A stretch of 64,000 bases of DNA from a bacterium BMS3Bbin13 (GCA_002897735.1 BDTW01000042.1:1-64000), one strand, 5' to 3'. Positions 1 through 9,393 are shown, counted from the stretch's first letter. A program made the numbers and translations. The notes: a model not told the origin generated them from the sequence alone.

Positions 1-3000
1 CGGGGGCGGCGATGAAGGTGCGTTCGTTGGTGCTGTTGGAGATATCCCGAAACACCACCGGCGAGCCGGAGCGTGAATCGTGGCGCAGGTTCTTCGCCGC
101 GAGCAGAAAGTCAGGGTCGAGGTCCAGGCGGCCCGGAACGTCGTGTTCGATCGGCGCGGCGGCCCAGTTGTTCAAGTAGATCATTTTCCCTTGATACAGC
201 GGCAGCGCCACATCCTCGACCCGCTCCTCCCGCACCCACGCATCTACCTCCCGCGACAGGATGAAACCCTCCGGAATATCTGCCCGCGGAATCGGCAGTG
301 TGCCATAAGGCGGCTGGGCGCAGCGGCGTTCGCCTTCGGGCAGCGGCTTGACGCCCAGCTCTGCCCACAGCTCCCCAATCGGCCGCCAGTCGCCCTTGAG
401 CCAGCGGCTGTACTCGTCGGGGCGATAGCCCTGGGCCTCCCACTTGGGGCGTGGTGGGAAGAGCTTGGAATCGTTGGTCATGTGAAATTCTGTGGCGTAC
501 TTGATGCCCCAGCCGTCGGGGCCGTCATCGCCGAGGAGCACGGAGTTGGCGTAGATCTTCTCGAGGATCTCGAGGTCGCGGGCCGACTGGATCTCGAGGA
601 TGGCCTTGGAGCGCGGGCTGAAGCGCTCGACGCGCTCGCGGGTGTAGGGCGTCGCCAGGGTTTCGGCGTGCTCCCAGTCCTCGAGCTTGCGGCGCATGAA
701 GGCGGTGCGGATGGCCGCGGTCTTGCCGCCCTTCTCGATGATGACGGGGTTGAATTTGAAGGAGCGGTGGATATCGAAGATCTTCTCCCGGTTCTCGAAG
801 CCGAAGAGCCACTCCCAGCGGCAGTGGTCGAGGAAGAGTTCGCGCAATGCGCCGGTGCCGTGATCGGAGTAGAGCCCCGAAGGCACGATGAAACCCATAC
901 GGCCGTCGTCACGCAGCAGTGCATGGGCCTGCTCGAGGAAGAGCTTGTAGAGATTGATGTCGGCGGAGCCCTGGTGGCGGAAGGGGTGGCGCGGGTCGGC
1001 GTAGCCGTTCTCTGAGACGCGCGCATTGCGCCACACGTCGTGCAAAATCCGGTTCTGACGGTCGTGCGCGAGGGCGAAGCGGTCCTGTGACTTTTCGGCT
1101 ACTTGCGGATCTCCACAGGGATTGGCGGCGTACTTGAGCAGATTCGACTGGGCGCGGAAGTCGGCGTTGTAGTCCAGCCAGGCGCGTTCCACCTCCTGGT
1201 CCGCGAAGATCGCGGTCTGCTTGCGCAACGCCTCCTGTTTGCCGTAGGAGCGATAGAGCGGGTCGATGTTGGAGAAGAACTCCTTGGAGTTCGGCTTGGC
1301 GATCTCCCAGGGTGGGTTCCCCAGGACGGCGTGGAAGCCCGCGCTTGGACCCTGGAACACATCCGGGAACTCGATCTCCCAGTGGAAGAAGCGCTTCGTG
1401 CGCGCCAACTCCTCCGTCACGGCGCGGGTTTCGTCCGAGGGGCTCGCGAAGCTCGCCGGCAGCGGTGCGCAGTCGAGCCGGTCGGCGGGCCAGAACCAGC
1501 AGGCGCACCAACGGTCGAAGGCCGCCTTCAACTCTCGCCAGGATGCGGAACCGAGCAGGCGCTCGCGGTAGAGCCGGGCGCGCTCCGCCGCATCGACGAC
1601 CGGAAGCGCGTGCAGCGCCTCCAGCACGGCGAGGGCCTCGTCGTGGACTTGCGAAGGTGGAAGCCCCACCCATGCATAGGGAATCAAGTGGGAGGCGAGG
1701 TCCGGCGTGAGCGTGCCCTTCACGAAGGCCTTGATCGCCTTGGTGCGCGCGTCCTTCGCGAAGTGCACGCCGTTGCTGTGCCCTTTGTCGCCACCCTCGC
1801 GGTTCTTCCAGGCCATGGCCGGGTAGTGCTGGAACTGGTCGAACCAGGCGCCGACCAGCGCGTTGCCGCACTTGACCTTGTGGTCTAGGAACGAGAAGGG
1901 CAGCGTGCGGTCCATGGTCTCGATCCACAGCGCCAAGCGGCACAGCTCGACGGCCAGCGGGTCGAGGTCGACGCCGTAGATGCAGCGTTCCACCACGTGG
2001 CGGCGCAGCACCGCCTTGAGGCGCGGCTCGAAGAGCGGGTCGTCGGGGCGGCAGGGCAAGCGCTCCTCGCAGAGCCGTTCCGCTGCCCCTTCTTTCGGAC
2101 CCGCTCCGGTCAGGAGCGCCACCAGGCCGCAGTCGCCTTGCTTGTGTATGCGGTCGTGGTAGTGGAGCGAGGCGTAGAGGCCGTCGGTCAAGAAGCGCAG
2201 CGCCGCTACCGGGAAGGTTCCCGAGCCGCAGGCGGGGTCTACCACCTTGAGGGCCAGGATCTGCTCGGGTTTCTTGGGCGTCCACTGCGCGGGCAGGGCG
2301 TCGCGGTCGGGGGTGCCATCGGGACCGGTAGGTGGATCCCAGGCCAACGGGCGCAAGGTGCGCTGCACCGTGGGCACGGCCAGGCCGGGGCGGGTGTAGA
2401 AGGTGCCCGAGCCCTTGCGCGTGCCGCCCCAGCGCACCAGATACCACTCGCCGGGGAGAACGACGCGCGTTACGAGCTGGCGGGCCTTGCGGGCGATGGC
2501 TTGTTCGTAAACGAGCTTCCTCTCCGGTGTCATGGGGCCGCGGGGCTTGCGGGCCAGGCCGCCGACCGCCACGGCGCGGCGCGCCCAGGTCTCGGCCCGG
2601 GTGCGCGTGATGTGGCGCTCGTCTTCCGCCTCTTCCTCTTCTCCGTCTCCATCCGCTTCGGGCTCATCCTCGGCGGGCGCTTCGTCTTCTTCGCCGCCTT
2701 CGGAGACGGTGCCCTCGGCCTCGCTTGCCGCCTCGCCCGGCTCCTCTACCCCTTCCCCGGCGTCCCCCTCGTCGCCGCTACTCGCGACCTTCATCTCCTC
2801 GAGCAGGTCCTTGAGCGCCTTGTCATCCATCGCCTCGAGGCGCGAGAGCGGCAAGGCCGGCTGGTCGCCCACGGCGAGGAAGATCACCGGGTCTCCGGCG
2901 GGCGCGGTCTTGAGCTCGAAGTCGAGCAGGCCCTCGTAAAGGATGCCGATGTATTCGCTCGACAGATCGGAGAAGTCCACCGGCGCGGGCACCCAAGTGC

Positions 3001-4207
3001 TCGCGCGGCCCTGGCGCAGCTTGACCTTGGTCCGGGTCATGCGATCGAGAATCTTGTGGACGTCCCGGTCGGGCAGGACCTCGTGCTCGAAGCAGGCGTT
3101 TTCGAAGACGGCGAGTGCCCGGATGAGGCCGTTGGGGGACGCCACGTCGCCCGCGGCGAAGAGCTCGCCGCCATAGGCCGGGACCGGCAGGCTCGGATGG
3201 TGCGAACCCTGGTGGACCAAGCGGAAGAGCGCCAAGACCCGCGGCCAGGCGCTCCACGAGCGGGTCAGGCGCGCGCCGCCGCGCGCCGCCGTTTTCTCGA
3301 GTTCTTCGAGCAGGCCGCCGAGCCCATAGGCGTCGTGGTAGAGGGCGTTGTCGCGCGGCAGAAGCTCGCGCGACTCGGCAAACAGTACCACCACCAGGCG
3401 CATCACCACGCGCACCGCGGCGCGGTAGATGTCCGCGGGCTCGACGTTGGCGCACTGCCCCTTCAGTGTCTCGCCGTGGCCCCGGACGAGGATCTCCACC
3501 GCTTCGCGCACCCGCTCGCCGAGCACCTGGGAAAGCTCGGCCTGACCCTTGCGGCTGTCGAGCACCGATTGCAGGAGCGGCGCGGGGACGCCGTCCTCTT
3601 TAGGGATCCACAGGGCGGGCTGGAGGAGGGTGCGCAGGGCGCTAACCTGCGGCGACAGCGCGCCTTCTTCCAGCCAGAGGTCGAGGTCCCACTCGCAAAA
3701 GGCGTCGAAGTCGAGCCCGGCGAAGACCAGCCGCCACTGGCGGCCGTTGGTGATGAGCGCGAGTTGCTCGTTCCCGCCCCGCAACCACTGGAGCACCAGG
3801 CTCGTGGCCTTGCGGCCGCGGCCAATGCCGACACGCTTCTCACGGTCGATGAAGACCGGAAGCAGGCCGCCGCGCGGGCCTTGCCAGAGGTGACGGGGCT
3901 TGACCGTCTCGCCGGTGACGGCGACGCGGCCCCACTCGGCGGGGACCTGGGGACCGCGTTGCCACCGGCCCGTGGGCTCGGTAAAGCCGCACACCGGTTG
4001 CAATACGAAGGAGACGAAGGCGGAGAGGTCAGCAGACTTGTCGTCGCCGGCATCGAGGATCGCGGCGACCCGCTTGCGCAGGTCCCGCTCGTAGAAGCCG
4101 GCGAGCGGCTCAGGCGCAAACGCCGCCACTTCGCGCAGGCGCGGGGTGTCGAGGAGCAGCCCGCCGTGGCGCAGGCGGTCCCAGCCTTGAAGTTCTGCGC
4201 TCTTCAT
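1..4207 (-). CDS. drmMI: Large Eco57I-type N6-adenine DNA methyltransferase, DISARM DrmMI-like; 3' end lies beyond the window
   Basis: I translated the minus strand from ATG at 4207-4205 (MKSAELQGWDRLRHGGLLLDTPRLREVAAFAPEPLAGFYERDLRKR...). The frame appears open to base 1. It contains the SAM-binding motif VVDPACGSGTF and the catalytic motif NPPWEIAKPNSKEFF. The ATG overlaps the stop of the upstream helicase gene (ATGA). It is absent from the ORF track, presumably because it has no stop inside the window. Confidence 0.8.
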   Translation of the reverse strand, partial: MKSAELQGWDRLRHGGLLLDTPRLREVAAFAPEPLAGFYERDLRKRVAAILDAGDDKSADLSAFVSFVLQPVCGFTEPTGRWQRGPQVPAEWGRVAVTGETVKPRHLWQGPRGGLLPVFIDREKRVGIGRGRKATSLVLQWLRGGNEQLALITNGRQWRLVFAGLDFDAFCEWDLDLWLEEGALSPQVSALRTLLQPALWIPKEDGVPAPLLQSVLDSRKGQAELSQVLGERVREAVEILVRGHGETLKGQCANVEPADIYRAAVRVVMRLVVVLFAESRELLPRDNALYHDAYGLGGLLEELEKTAARGGARLTRSWSAWPRVLALFRLVHQGSHHPSLPVPAYGGELFAAGDVASPNGLIRALAVFENACFEHEVLPDRDVHKILDRMTRTKVKLRQGRASTWVPAPVDFSDLSSEYIGILYEGLLDFELKTAPAGDPVIFLAVGDQPALPLSRLEAMDDKALKDLLEEMKVASSGDEGDAGEGVEEPGEAASEAEGTVSEGGEEDEAPAEDEPEADGDGEEEEAEDERHITRTRAETWARRAVAVGGLARKPRGPMTPERKLVYEQAIARKARQLVTRVVLPGEWYLVRWGGTRKGSGTFYTRPGLAVPTVQRTLRPLAWDPPTGPDGTPDRDALPAQWTPKKPEQILALKVVDPACGSGTFPVAALRFLTDGLYASLHYHDRIHKQGDCGLVALLTGAGPKEGAAERLCEERLPCRPDDPLFEPRLKAVLRRHVVERCIYGVDLDPLAVELCRLALWIETMDRTLPFSFLDHKVKCGNALVGAWFDQFQHYPAMAWKNREGGDKGHSNGVHFAKDARTKAIKAFVKGTLTPDLASHLIPYAWVGLPPSQVHDEALAVLEALHALPVVDAAERARLYRERLLGSASWRELKAAFDRWCACWFWPADRLDCAPLPASFASPSDETRAVTEELARTKRFFHWEIEFPDVFQGPSAGFHAVLGNPPWEIAKPNSKEFFSNIDPLYRSYGKQEALRKQTAIFADQEVERAWLDYNADFRAQSNLLKYAANPCGDPQVAEKSQDRFALAHDRQNRILHDVWRNARVSENGYADPRHPFRHQGSADINLYKLFLEQAHALLRDDGRMGFIVPSGLYSDHGTGALRELFLDHCRWEWLFGFENREKIFDIHRSFKFNPVIIEKGGKTAAIRTAFMRRKLEDWEHAETLATPYTRERVERFSPRSKAILEIQSARDLEILEKIYANSVLLGDDGPDGWGIKYATEFHMTNDSKLFPPRPKWEAQGYRPDEYSRWLKGDWRPIGELWAELGVKPLPEGERRCAQPPYGTLPIPRADIPEGFILSREVDAWVREERVEDVALPLYQGKMIYLNNWAAAPIEHDVPGRLDLDPDFLLAAKNLRHDSRSGSPVVFRDISNSTNERTFIAAP

Positions 4208-7200
4208 GCCTCACCTCCCCGGCCCTCGGGCAGGCGAACCTCGATGCAGACGGGGAAGACCTGCGCCTCGCCCGACATCGCGTGTCGCTTGGGAAGCAGA
4301 TGCTTGAGAATCCGCTTCCGTTCCTTGTCGAGCTGCTCGCGCACCTCTTCGTAGTGGTGCGTGCGACGGGCGATCTCCTCCCGTTTTTCCTCGATGGAGC
4401 GGGCGATCCTTTCGAGACACTCCGCTTCTTCGAAGAGCTGGCCCTGGGCGCGCTCGACCTCGAGTTTCCCGATCTCGCGCTCCAGCTTGGTCAGGGTGTT
4501 CTCGGCGATGAGGTTGGAGATCTCGCCGTGACGGCTGCGGTAGCGCTCATCCTCGCGTTTGCGAGCCCGCTCGCCGTCGCACTGGAGTTGCGCGCGGAGG
4601 TCGGCGCTGAGCTGCTCTGCATGGCTTCGCAGGAAGCACTGGAGGTCGAGCTCGATGTCTTCGAGCAGATCCCGGGCGCGCTCATGGTGGGTCTCGTCGT
4701 GGGTGGGGACCGCGCCGCGCAGCTCCAGCGCCGGCCGGTGGGCAAGCGCCTCCCCCAGGCTGTCGTCCCGCACCGGGAAGGCCAGGGTCCGCACCCAGTG
4801 GTGGAAGGACTCGCGCAGGTCGTTGACCGCCAGCTCCTCGATCGAGAGCAAAACCATGGCTTGCGCGCCTTCGGGAACGCCGCCCAGCCGCACGGACCAG
4901 CGGGACACCGTGTCGCTTGTGCCCGGGAAGCGGCGGCGGGTGAGCGAGGAGAGCGCTTTCTGGAGCATCGGGTGCGAGAGGTGCATGAGCAGCACGTCCG
5001 GGCGCGGCGAGAAGATCTCGCGGCCGCCCACGTCCTCCAGGAAAGGCTCCGGTCCGAAGGCGAGGCGCGCGACGGGGCCGCGATGGTCCTTGCCGCTGGA
5101 CACGCGCAGTGAGTCGTCGATCACCTCGCTCCAGCCCGGCAGTCCGGGGTGCATTACGCGGCAAACCTTCTGCTCCTCGGCGCAGTCGAGCTGGGGGCGG
5201 CCGCCCCGGATCGCCATGGCGGCCTCCAGGGTGTCGCGCAGGGCACGGGAGTCGAGGTCCAGCTCGGCGGCGAGGGCATCGAGGTCATGCGCCACCCCGT
5301 TTCCGCCGCAGCTCGTGCTGGCGCTATCGTCCGCCGCGATGGCCGCCCGACCGCGCACGGCCGCCACTCGGTGGTCGAGGTCGCGCTGCACCGTCTCAAG
5401 CGACTCGCCTTGCACCAGCCGCCGGTGCGCCGCCTCGTCGAAAAGCTCGTTGGCGGAGCCCAGATCCTCGCGAATCTCGTCGGCCTTGGCGATCACATGG
5501 GCGAGGAACTTGAGGTCGTCGTCCTGGCCACTCACGAAGTGGTGGACGGTCACGTCGCGGGCTTGGCCGTGGCGATCGAGCCGGCCATTGCGTTGCTCGA
5601 GCTTTGAGGGGTTCCAGGGACAGTCGTAGTGCAGGAGATAGCGGGCGGTGCGCTGGAGGTTTAGGCCCTCGGCCGCCGCGTCGGTGGCGAGCAGAAGCCG
5701 AACGGTATGGGCCGGATCGTTGAAGGCGCGCTTGACGAGGTCGCGTTCGATCTCGTCCATGCCGCCGAAGAGGGTGAGGATGCGTTCATCCTCGTAGCGC
5801 TCGCGCAGGCGGCGGACGAGGTAGTCGAGCGTCGTCTTGTACTCGGTGAAGACGATCAGACGCTCGTCGTGCTTCCAGTTCCGGCCGTCGCGCAGCAGGC
5901 CTTCGATCAAGCCGACCAGCGCTTTGAGGCGCGCGTCCCTGGCAGGATCCTGCTCGATCAGGTCGTCGCCCGCGAGGTCGAACCCGAGCCCGGCCACGGC
6001 ATCGTCGATAGCGGCGATCTCCTCCCCCAGATCCCCGAGCACGGACTGGAGCCAGGAGCCGACCACGCCCGCAGCGGTCTCCTCGCGCTTTTGTGTCTCT
6101 CGGTCATCGCCGGTGTCCTGCTGCACGCTGCGTTCGGCGGCAGCCACGTCGGCATCGCTCGCCGCCTCGGCTTCGCAGAGCCCCTCCTTGCTGCGCCGCC
6201 AGGATTCGGCAAAGGCGGTCGGGCAACTGAGCAGGCGCTTTCCGAGGATCTCGACGGCGAAGCTCCCAGCGCGCCGGCGTCGTCGTGCACCCTGCGCGAT
6301 GAGCTTCTTCACCGCCTTGCGAAAGGCGTTGAACGCGGCCCCGAGCGCCGTCTCTTCGGGAGAAAGCGCGAGCAGCAAGGCGTGCGGCGGCCTGCGTGTG
6401 CAGAATTTTGGCGGATCCGTCCGCGCGTTGATCTCGCGTTTGAGCCGCCGTATCACGACCTGCTGCATGCGCTCCTTCTCGGCCGGCTTGATCTCGTTCG
6501 TCTGGCTGAAACGCACCGGGTCGAGAATCTCGAGCAGCCCGGTGAAACAGCGAGTGTGGCCGTTGTGGGGCGTGGCGCTGAGGAAGAGCCGGTGCTCGAA
6601 CTGGGGAGCCAGGAGCCGCAACATGCGGCAGAGATCGCTGTCGTCGCCGAAGGCCGAGGGCATCAGGTTGTGGCACTCGTCGACGATCAGCAGGTCCCAG
6701 GGGAGGTGAGGGGAACCTTCCGGCGTGCGGCAGGCCGACAAGAACTGTTCGAGTACGTCTTCCTGCCGCAGGTAGTGGTAGGAACTGATGATTCGGCTGA
6801 AGGAGCGCCACGGATTGGTATCCATGCCGAGGCGCTTGCGCAGCCGGTGCGTTTCGGTGCGATTCACGAGGTCGAACGGCAGCGAGAACTTCTCCCACAT
6901 TTCGTCGCGCCACTGCAGGCGCAGCGAGGCCGGCGTGAGAATGAGGACCCGCTGCACGCGCCGCCGCAGGAGCAGTTCGCTCAGAATCAGCCCCGCCTCG
7001 ATCGTCTTGCCCAGGCCGACGTCGTCGGCGATAAGGAGATTGACGCGCGGCATGCGCAATGCCTTGAGGAGCGGCACGAGCTGATAGTCCTCGACCTGCA
7101 CGGCTCCGTGGAAAGGACTCGACACCGGCAGGCGCTCGACCGGGCCGTCGGGGTCGAGGTACGGTCTGGCCGCCGTCCAGCGGGCGGCGCGAAGCAGGGC

Positions 7201-7455
7201 GTCGAAGTCCTCGCCGGTCATGGAATCCGAGGCGGTGACATTGGGCAGCGCGACCGGCTCAAGCAGCTGGCTGTGCGGCTCAAGTTCCCAGAGGAGTTGC
7301 TCCTCGTGGGGCAATTGGTCGTCTTTGTACTCGAGGTGGACGAGGTGCAAACGACCGGCGTCCCCGTCGAAAGGCTCCACGGCCGAGACGACGCCACGCC
7401 GGTTTCGGACCGTAGCGAACATGCCTATACGCGGAATTGCGGCTCCAATGGTCAC
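4204..7455 (-). CDS. drmD: SNF2-family helicase, DISARM DrmD-like
   Basis: 1083 aa; Walker A DDVGLGKTIEAGLIL, DECHN box, C-terminal helicase motif TDAAAEGLNLQRTARYLLHYDCPWNPSKLEQRNGRLDRHGQ; N-terminal RNRRGVVSAVEPFD; directly followed by a giant adenine methylase, as in class 1 DISARM. Confidence 0.8.
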   Translation of the reverse strand: MTIGAAIPRIGMFATVRNRRGVVSAVEPFDGDAGRLHLVHLEYKDDQLPHEEQLLWELEPHSQLLEPVALPNVTASDSMTGEDFDALLRAARWTAARPYLDPDGPVERLPVSSPFHGAVQVEDYQLVPLLKALRMPRVNLLIADDVGLGKTIEAGLILSELLLRRRVQRVLILTPASLRLQWRDEMWEKFSLPFDLVNRTETHRLRKRLGMDTNPWRSFSRIISSYHYLRQEDVLEQFLSACRTPEGSPHLPWDLLIVDECHNLMPSAFGDDSDLCRMLRLLAPQFEHRLFLSATPHNGHTRCFTGLLEILDPVRFSQTNEIKPAEKERMQQVVIRRLKREINARTDPPKFCTRRPPHALLLALSPEETALGAAFNAFRKAVKKLIAQGARRRRRAGSFAVEILGKRLLSCPTAFAESWRRSKEGLCEAEAASDADVAAAERSVQQDTGDDRETQKREETAAGVVGSWLQSVLGDLGEEIAAIDDAVAGLGFDLAGDDLIEQDPARDARLKALVGLIEGLLRDGRNWKHDERLIVFTEYKTTLDYLVRRLRERYEDERILTLFGGMDEIERDLVKRAFNDPAHTVRLLLATDAAAEGLNLQRTARYLLHYDCPWNPSKLEQRNGRLDRHGQARDVTVHHFVSGQDDDLKFLAHVIAKADEIREDLGSANELFDEAAHRRLVQGESLETVQRDLDHRVAAVRGRAAIAADDSASTSCGGNGVAHDLDALAAELDLDSRALRDTLEAAMAIRGGRPQLDCAEEQKVCRVMHPGLPGWSEVIDDSLRVSSGKDHRGPVARLAFGPEPFLEDVGGREIFSPRPDVLLMHLSHPMLQKALSSLTRRRFPGTSDTVSRWSVRLGGVPEGAQAMVLLSIEELAVNDLRESFHHWVRTLAFPVRDDSLGEALAHRPALELRGAVPTHDETHHERARDLLEDIELDLQCFLRSHAEQLSADLRAQLQCDGERARKREDERYRSRHGEISNLIAENTLTKLEREIGKLEVERAQGQLFEEAECLERIARSIEEKREEIARRTHHYEEVREQLDKERKRILKHLLPKRHAMSGEAQVFPVCIEVRLPEGRGGEA

Positions 7456-7626
7456 CGTTCAGAAACTCTCCCCTAATCCGAATTATTTATGCTGCGCCGT
7501 GAATTTAATGGCGAGCGCATATTAACATCTTGAAATACCGGGGTCTTCGCGAATTAGTGTGGGCCAATTTTCGGCCATCCTGGGCAGAGGGGGCAGGAAT
7601 ACCGGCCGGGTGAGACTGGCGGAGGC

Positions 7627-7649
7627 GTGACACCGCAGAGCGGCGTCAC
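7627..7649. repeat. Palindromic repeat GTGACACCGCagaGCGGCGTCAC
   Basis: Near-perfect inverted repeat. The same core recurs at 16552, 16622, 16703 and 20617. Confidence 0.7.
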
Positions 7650-7948
7650 GAGGAACGTAATGCGCGCGATAGGGTCATTGAGTAGTAGCGAGAGTACGGA
7701 CGTCTCTCCTGCGCCCGGCCGCGCTTGCGGGGCGTAACCTCATCCCGATACCGGCCTAATGCATCGGCCGGCGGCGTGTGCTCGGCCTCGGTAGTGTCCC
7801 TCCACAACCCGCGCTCGATGGAGGACTCCTGTTTGCGTGCCCCTGCTTCCGCATCCGCTTTGGTTGCGAACGTTTCCGAGATGCAGGTTCCGGCGCGCCG
7901 AATCCGCGCTTGCCATCACCCACTGGCGCGTGGTGTAATCGTCGCCAT
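7646..7948 (-). pseudogene. Tyrosine recombinase (phage-type integrase) N-terminal remnant
   Basis: Minus-strand translation from 7948: MATITPRASG*WQARIRRAGTCISETFATKADAEAGARKQESSIERGLWRDTTEAEHTPPADALGRYRDEVTPRKRGRAQER..., with an in-frame TGA at the expected Trp and a later frameshift before LLLNDPIARITF. Typical integrase N-terminus. Confidence 0.75.
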
Positions 7949-7986
7949 TGGTGGTGCTCCTATTGGGTCGAGTGTCCCCGTTTTGT

Positions 7987-8008
7987 CCCGTTGAGCGGGA
8001 TTTTTTTG
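7987..8008 (+). terminator. Rho-independent terminator-like hairpin
   Basis: tcccg-ttgag-cggga followed by a run of T. Confidence 0.5.
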
Positions 8009-8049
8009 TAACCGCTTGGACTAAAAGGGATTCTAGTATTTTAGTTTGA

Positions 8050-8096
8050 CCCTTACAAGGCGGATGTCGGGGGTTCGAGCCCCTCAGCACCCACCA
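8050..8096 (+). pseudogene. 3' half of tRNA-Val(TAC): anticodon arm to CCA
   Basis: cccTTACaaggcggatgtcgggggttcgagcccctcagcacccacca resembles the anticodon arm, T-arm, acceptor and CCA of tRNA-Val. No 5' half precedes it. Confidence 0.75.
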
Positions 8097-8107
8097 AGCC
8101 GTACATT

Positions 8108-8184
8108 GGAGTGGTAGTTCAGCTGGTTAGAATACCGGCCTGTCACGCCGGGGGTCGCGGGTTCGAGTCCCGTCCACTCCGCCA
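8108..8184 (+). tRNA. tRNA-Asp(GTC)
   Basis: Full cloverleaf; GGAGTGG/CCACTCC acceptor, anticodon GTC, encoded CCA. Confidence 0.97.
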
Positions 8185-8186
8185 AT
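8137..8186 (+). repeat. att-like 50-bp direct repeat, copy 1 (in tRNA-Asp)
   Basis: GGCCTGTCACGCCGGGGGTCGCGGGTTCGAGTCCCGTCCACTCCGCCAAT; identical 50 bp at 21654-21703. Confidence 0.95.
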
Positions 8187-8343
8187 CGAATCAGATAGTT
8201 ACAGTAGTCTCCTAACCGCCAACCCGGCCAGGTGAGCCTGCGGCGAACGTATATCCAGCGGGCCGGGCCGTGTGTTGGTGCAGTCCTTCCCGGCCCGCGC
8301 CCATCACCAGCCCGCCTGTTTCCATCGGCGCAGCCTCTTTTCT

Positions 8344-8538
8344 TTACCACCCGGCAGTGAGGCCAACCGGCCTCTGATAATCCACGAAGCGCCGATTTGC
8401 CTGCGCCCGCCACACATCCTGCCGCTTATTTCCGTACTTGGAATCGGGATTTCGTTCTGGGGGACGGAGTATCCGGCTGAAGTAATCCGCGATCCGAGGT
8501 CCTTGATATCCATTGGCGGCGTCAATATATTGCGTCAC
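8344..8538 (-). other. Unassigned short ORF or gene fragment next to tRNA-Asp
   Basis: MTQYIDAANGYQGPRIADYFSRILRPPERNPDSKYGNKRQDVWRAQANRRFVDYQRPVGLTAGW; plausible protein composition but no family recognised. Confidence 0.25.
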
Positions 8539-8664
8539 GCCTACGATACGGAACTCGGCCGGCGCCGGTCATCCAGCATGAGCGGAAACACCTGCAAGAG
8601 CGGCGGGCTGCCGCAGGTTCATTGACATGATCTTCCTGCTTCTGCCGGGTAGATCAACTTCCCC

Positions 8665-9393
8665 TCAGTACCTCCACGCCTCGTGTGCCAACGGTGCCTG
8701 ATTCAGCACTTCCCGGAGCAGGCGCCACGACGGCATCAGTGAGTCCATCAGCGCGCGGAAGCGCTCGTCGTGGTGTCGTTCGAACAAGTGAACCATCTCG
8801 TGTACGAGGATGTACTCAAGACATGAGGCCGGCTTCTTGGCCAACTCCAGATTCAGCCAGATGCGCCGGGCTTCAGCATTGCAGCTTCCCCAAAGGGTCT
8901 TCATCTTCTTGATGCGCACTTCGGAAACCGTCACGCCCACTACGGGTCCCCACTTGGCGAGGAGCGCCGGCAATCGTTCCCGCAGGTGCCTCCGGTACCA
9001 CTGTTGCAGCACGGCGTCGCGCCCGGCCGGGCGGGTTCCTGAGCGAGTGCGCAATTCCAGGGTCGTATTATTCCGAATCGATACGCTCGGAGGGCCATCG
9101 TGTTCGATGACATCGAGTCGGTAGCGACGGCCCGCGAAGTAGTGGCTTTCCCCGGTCACGAACTCCCGCTCGGACTGGCGTTCCTGCCGCTCGAATGCGG
9201 CCTGCCGCCGGCGGATCCAGCTTAGGCGCGAAATGACGGCAAGCCGCACGGCGGCGTCATCGATGCGCAGCGGCGCGGCGACGCGCACCCGTCCGCCCGG
9301 TGGGTAGACGCCTACGTGGAGGTTCTTGATGTCCTTACGGACGACCTCCACCGCAATCCCTCCCACCGCTATGCTGTGGCGCTCAGTAGTCAC
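8665..9393 (-). CDS. YgjP-like (DUF45/M48-type) metallopeptidase
   Basis: 242 aa; LEYILVHEMVHLFERHHDERF zinc site and KKMKTLWGSCNAEARRIWLNLELAKKP; directly after hsdR, a common arrangement. Confidence 0.85.
   Translation of the reverse strand: MTTERHSIAVGGIAVEVVRKDIKNLHVGVYPPGGRVRVAAPLRIDDAAVRLAVISRLSWIRRRQAAFERQERQSEREFVTGESHYFAGRRYRLDVIEHDGPPSVSIRNNTTLELRTRSGTRPAGRDAVLQQWYRRHLRERLPALLAKWGPVVGVTVSEVRIKKMKTLWGSCNAEARRIWLNLELAKKPASCLEYILVHEMVHLFERHHDERFRALMDSLMPSWRLLREVLNQAPLAHEAWRY

Noticed and set aside
909-2447. 512-aa minus-strand ORF
   Set aside because: Wrong frame of the drmMI-like gene; Arg/Pro-rich with no motifs.
1997-4354. 785-aa plus-strand ORF in the track
   Set aside because: It is the antisense shadow of the drmMI-like gene. 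The minus frame has clear methyltransferase motifs; this ORF has none.
5707-7476. 589-aa plus-strand ORF opposite the SNF2 helicase
   Set aside because: High-GC antisense shadow; the helicase motifs are on the minus strand.
7740-8090. 116-aa minus-strand ORF as a real gene
   Set aside because: It runs through the tRNA-Val fragment in a different frame from the integrase remnant; not a plausible gene.
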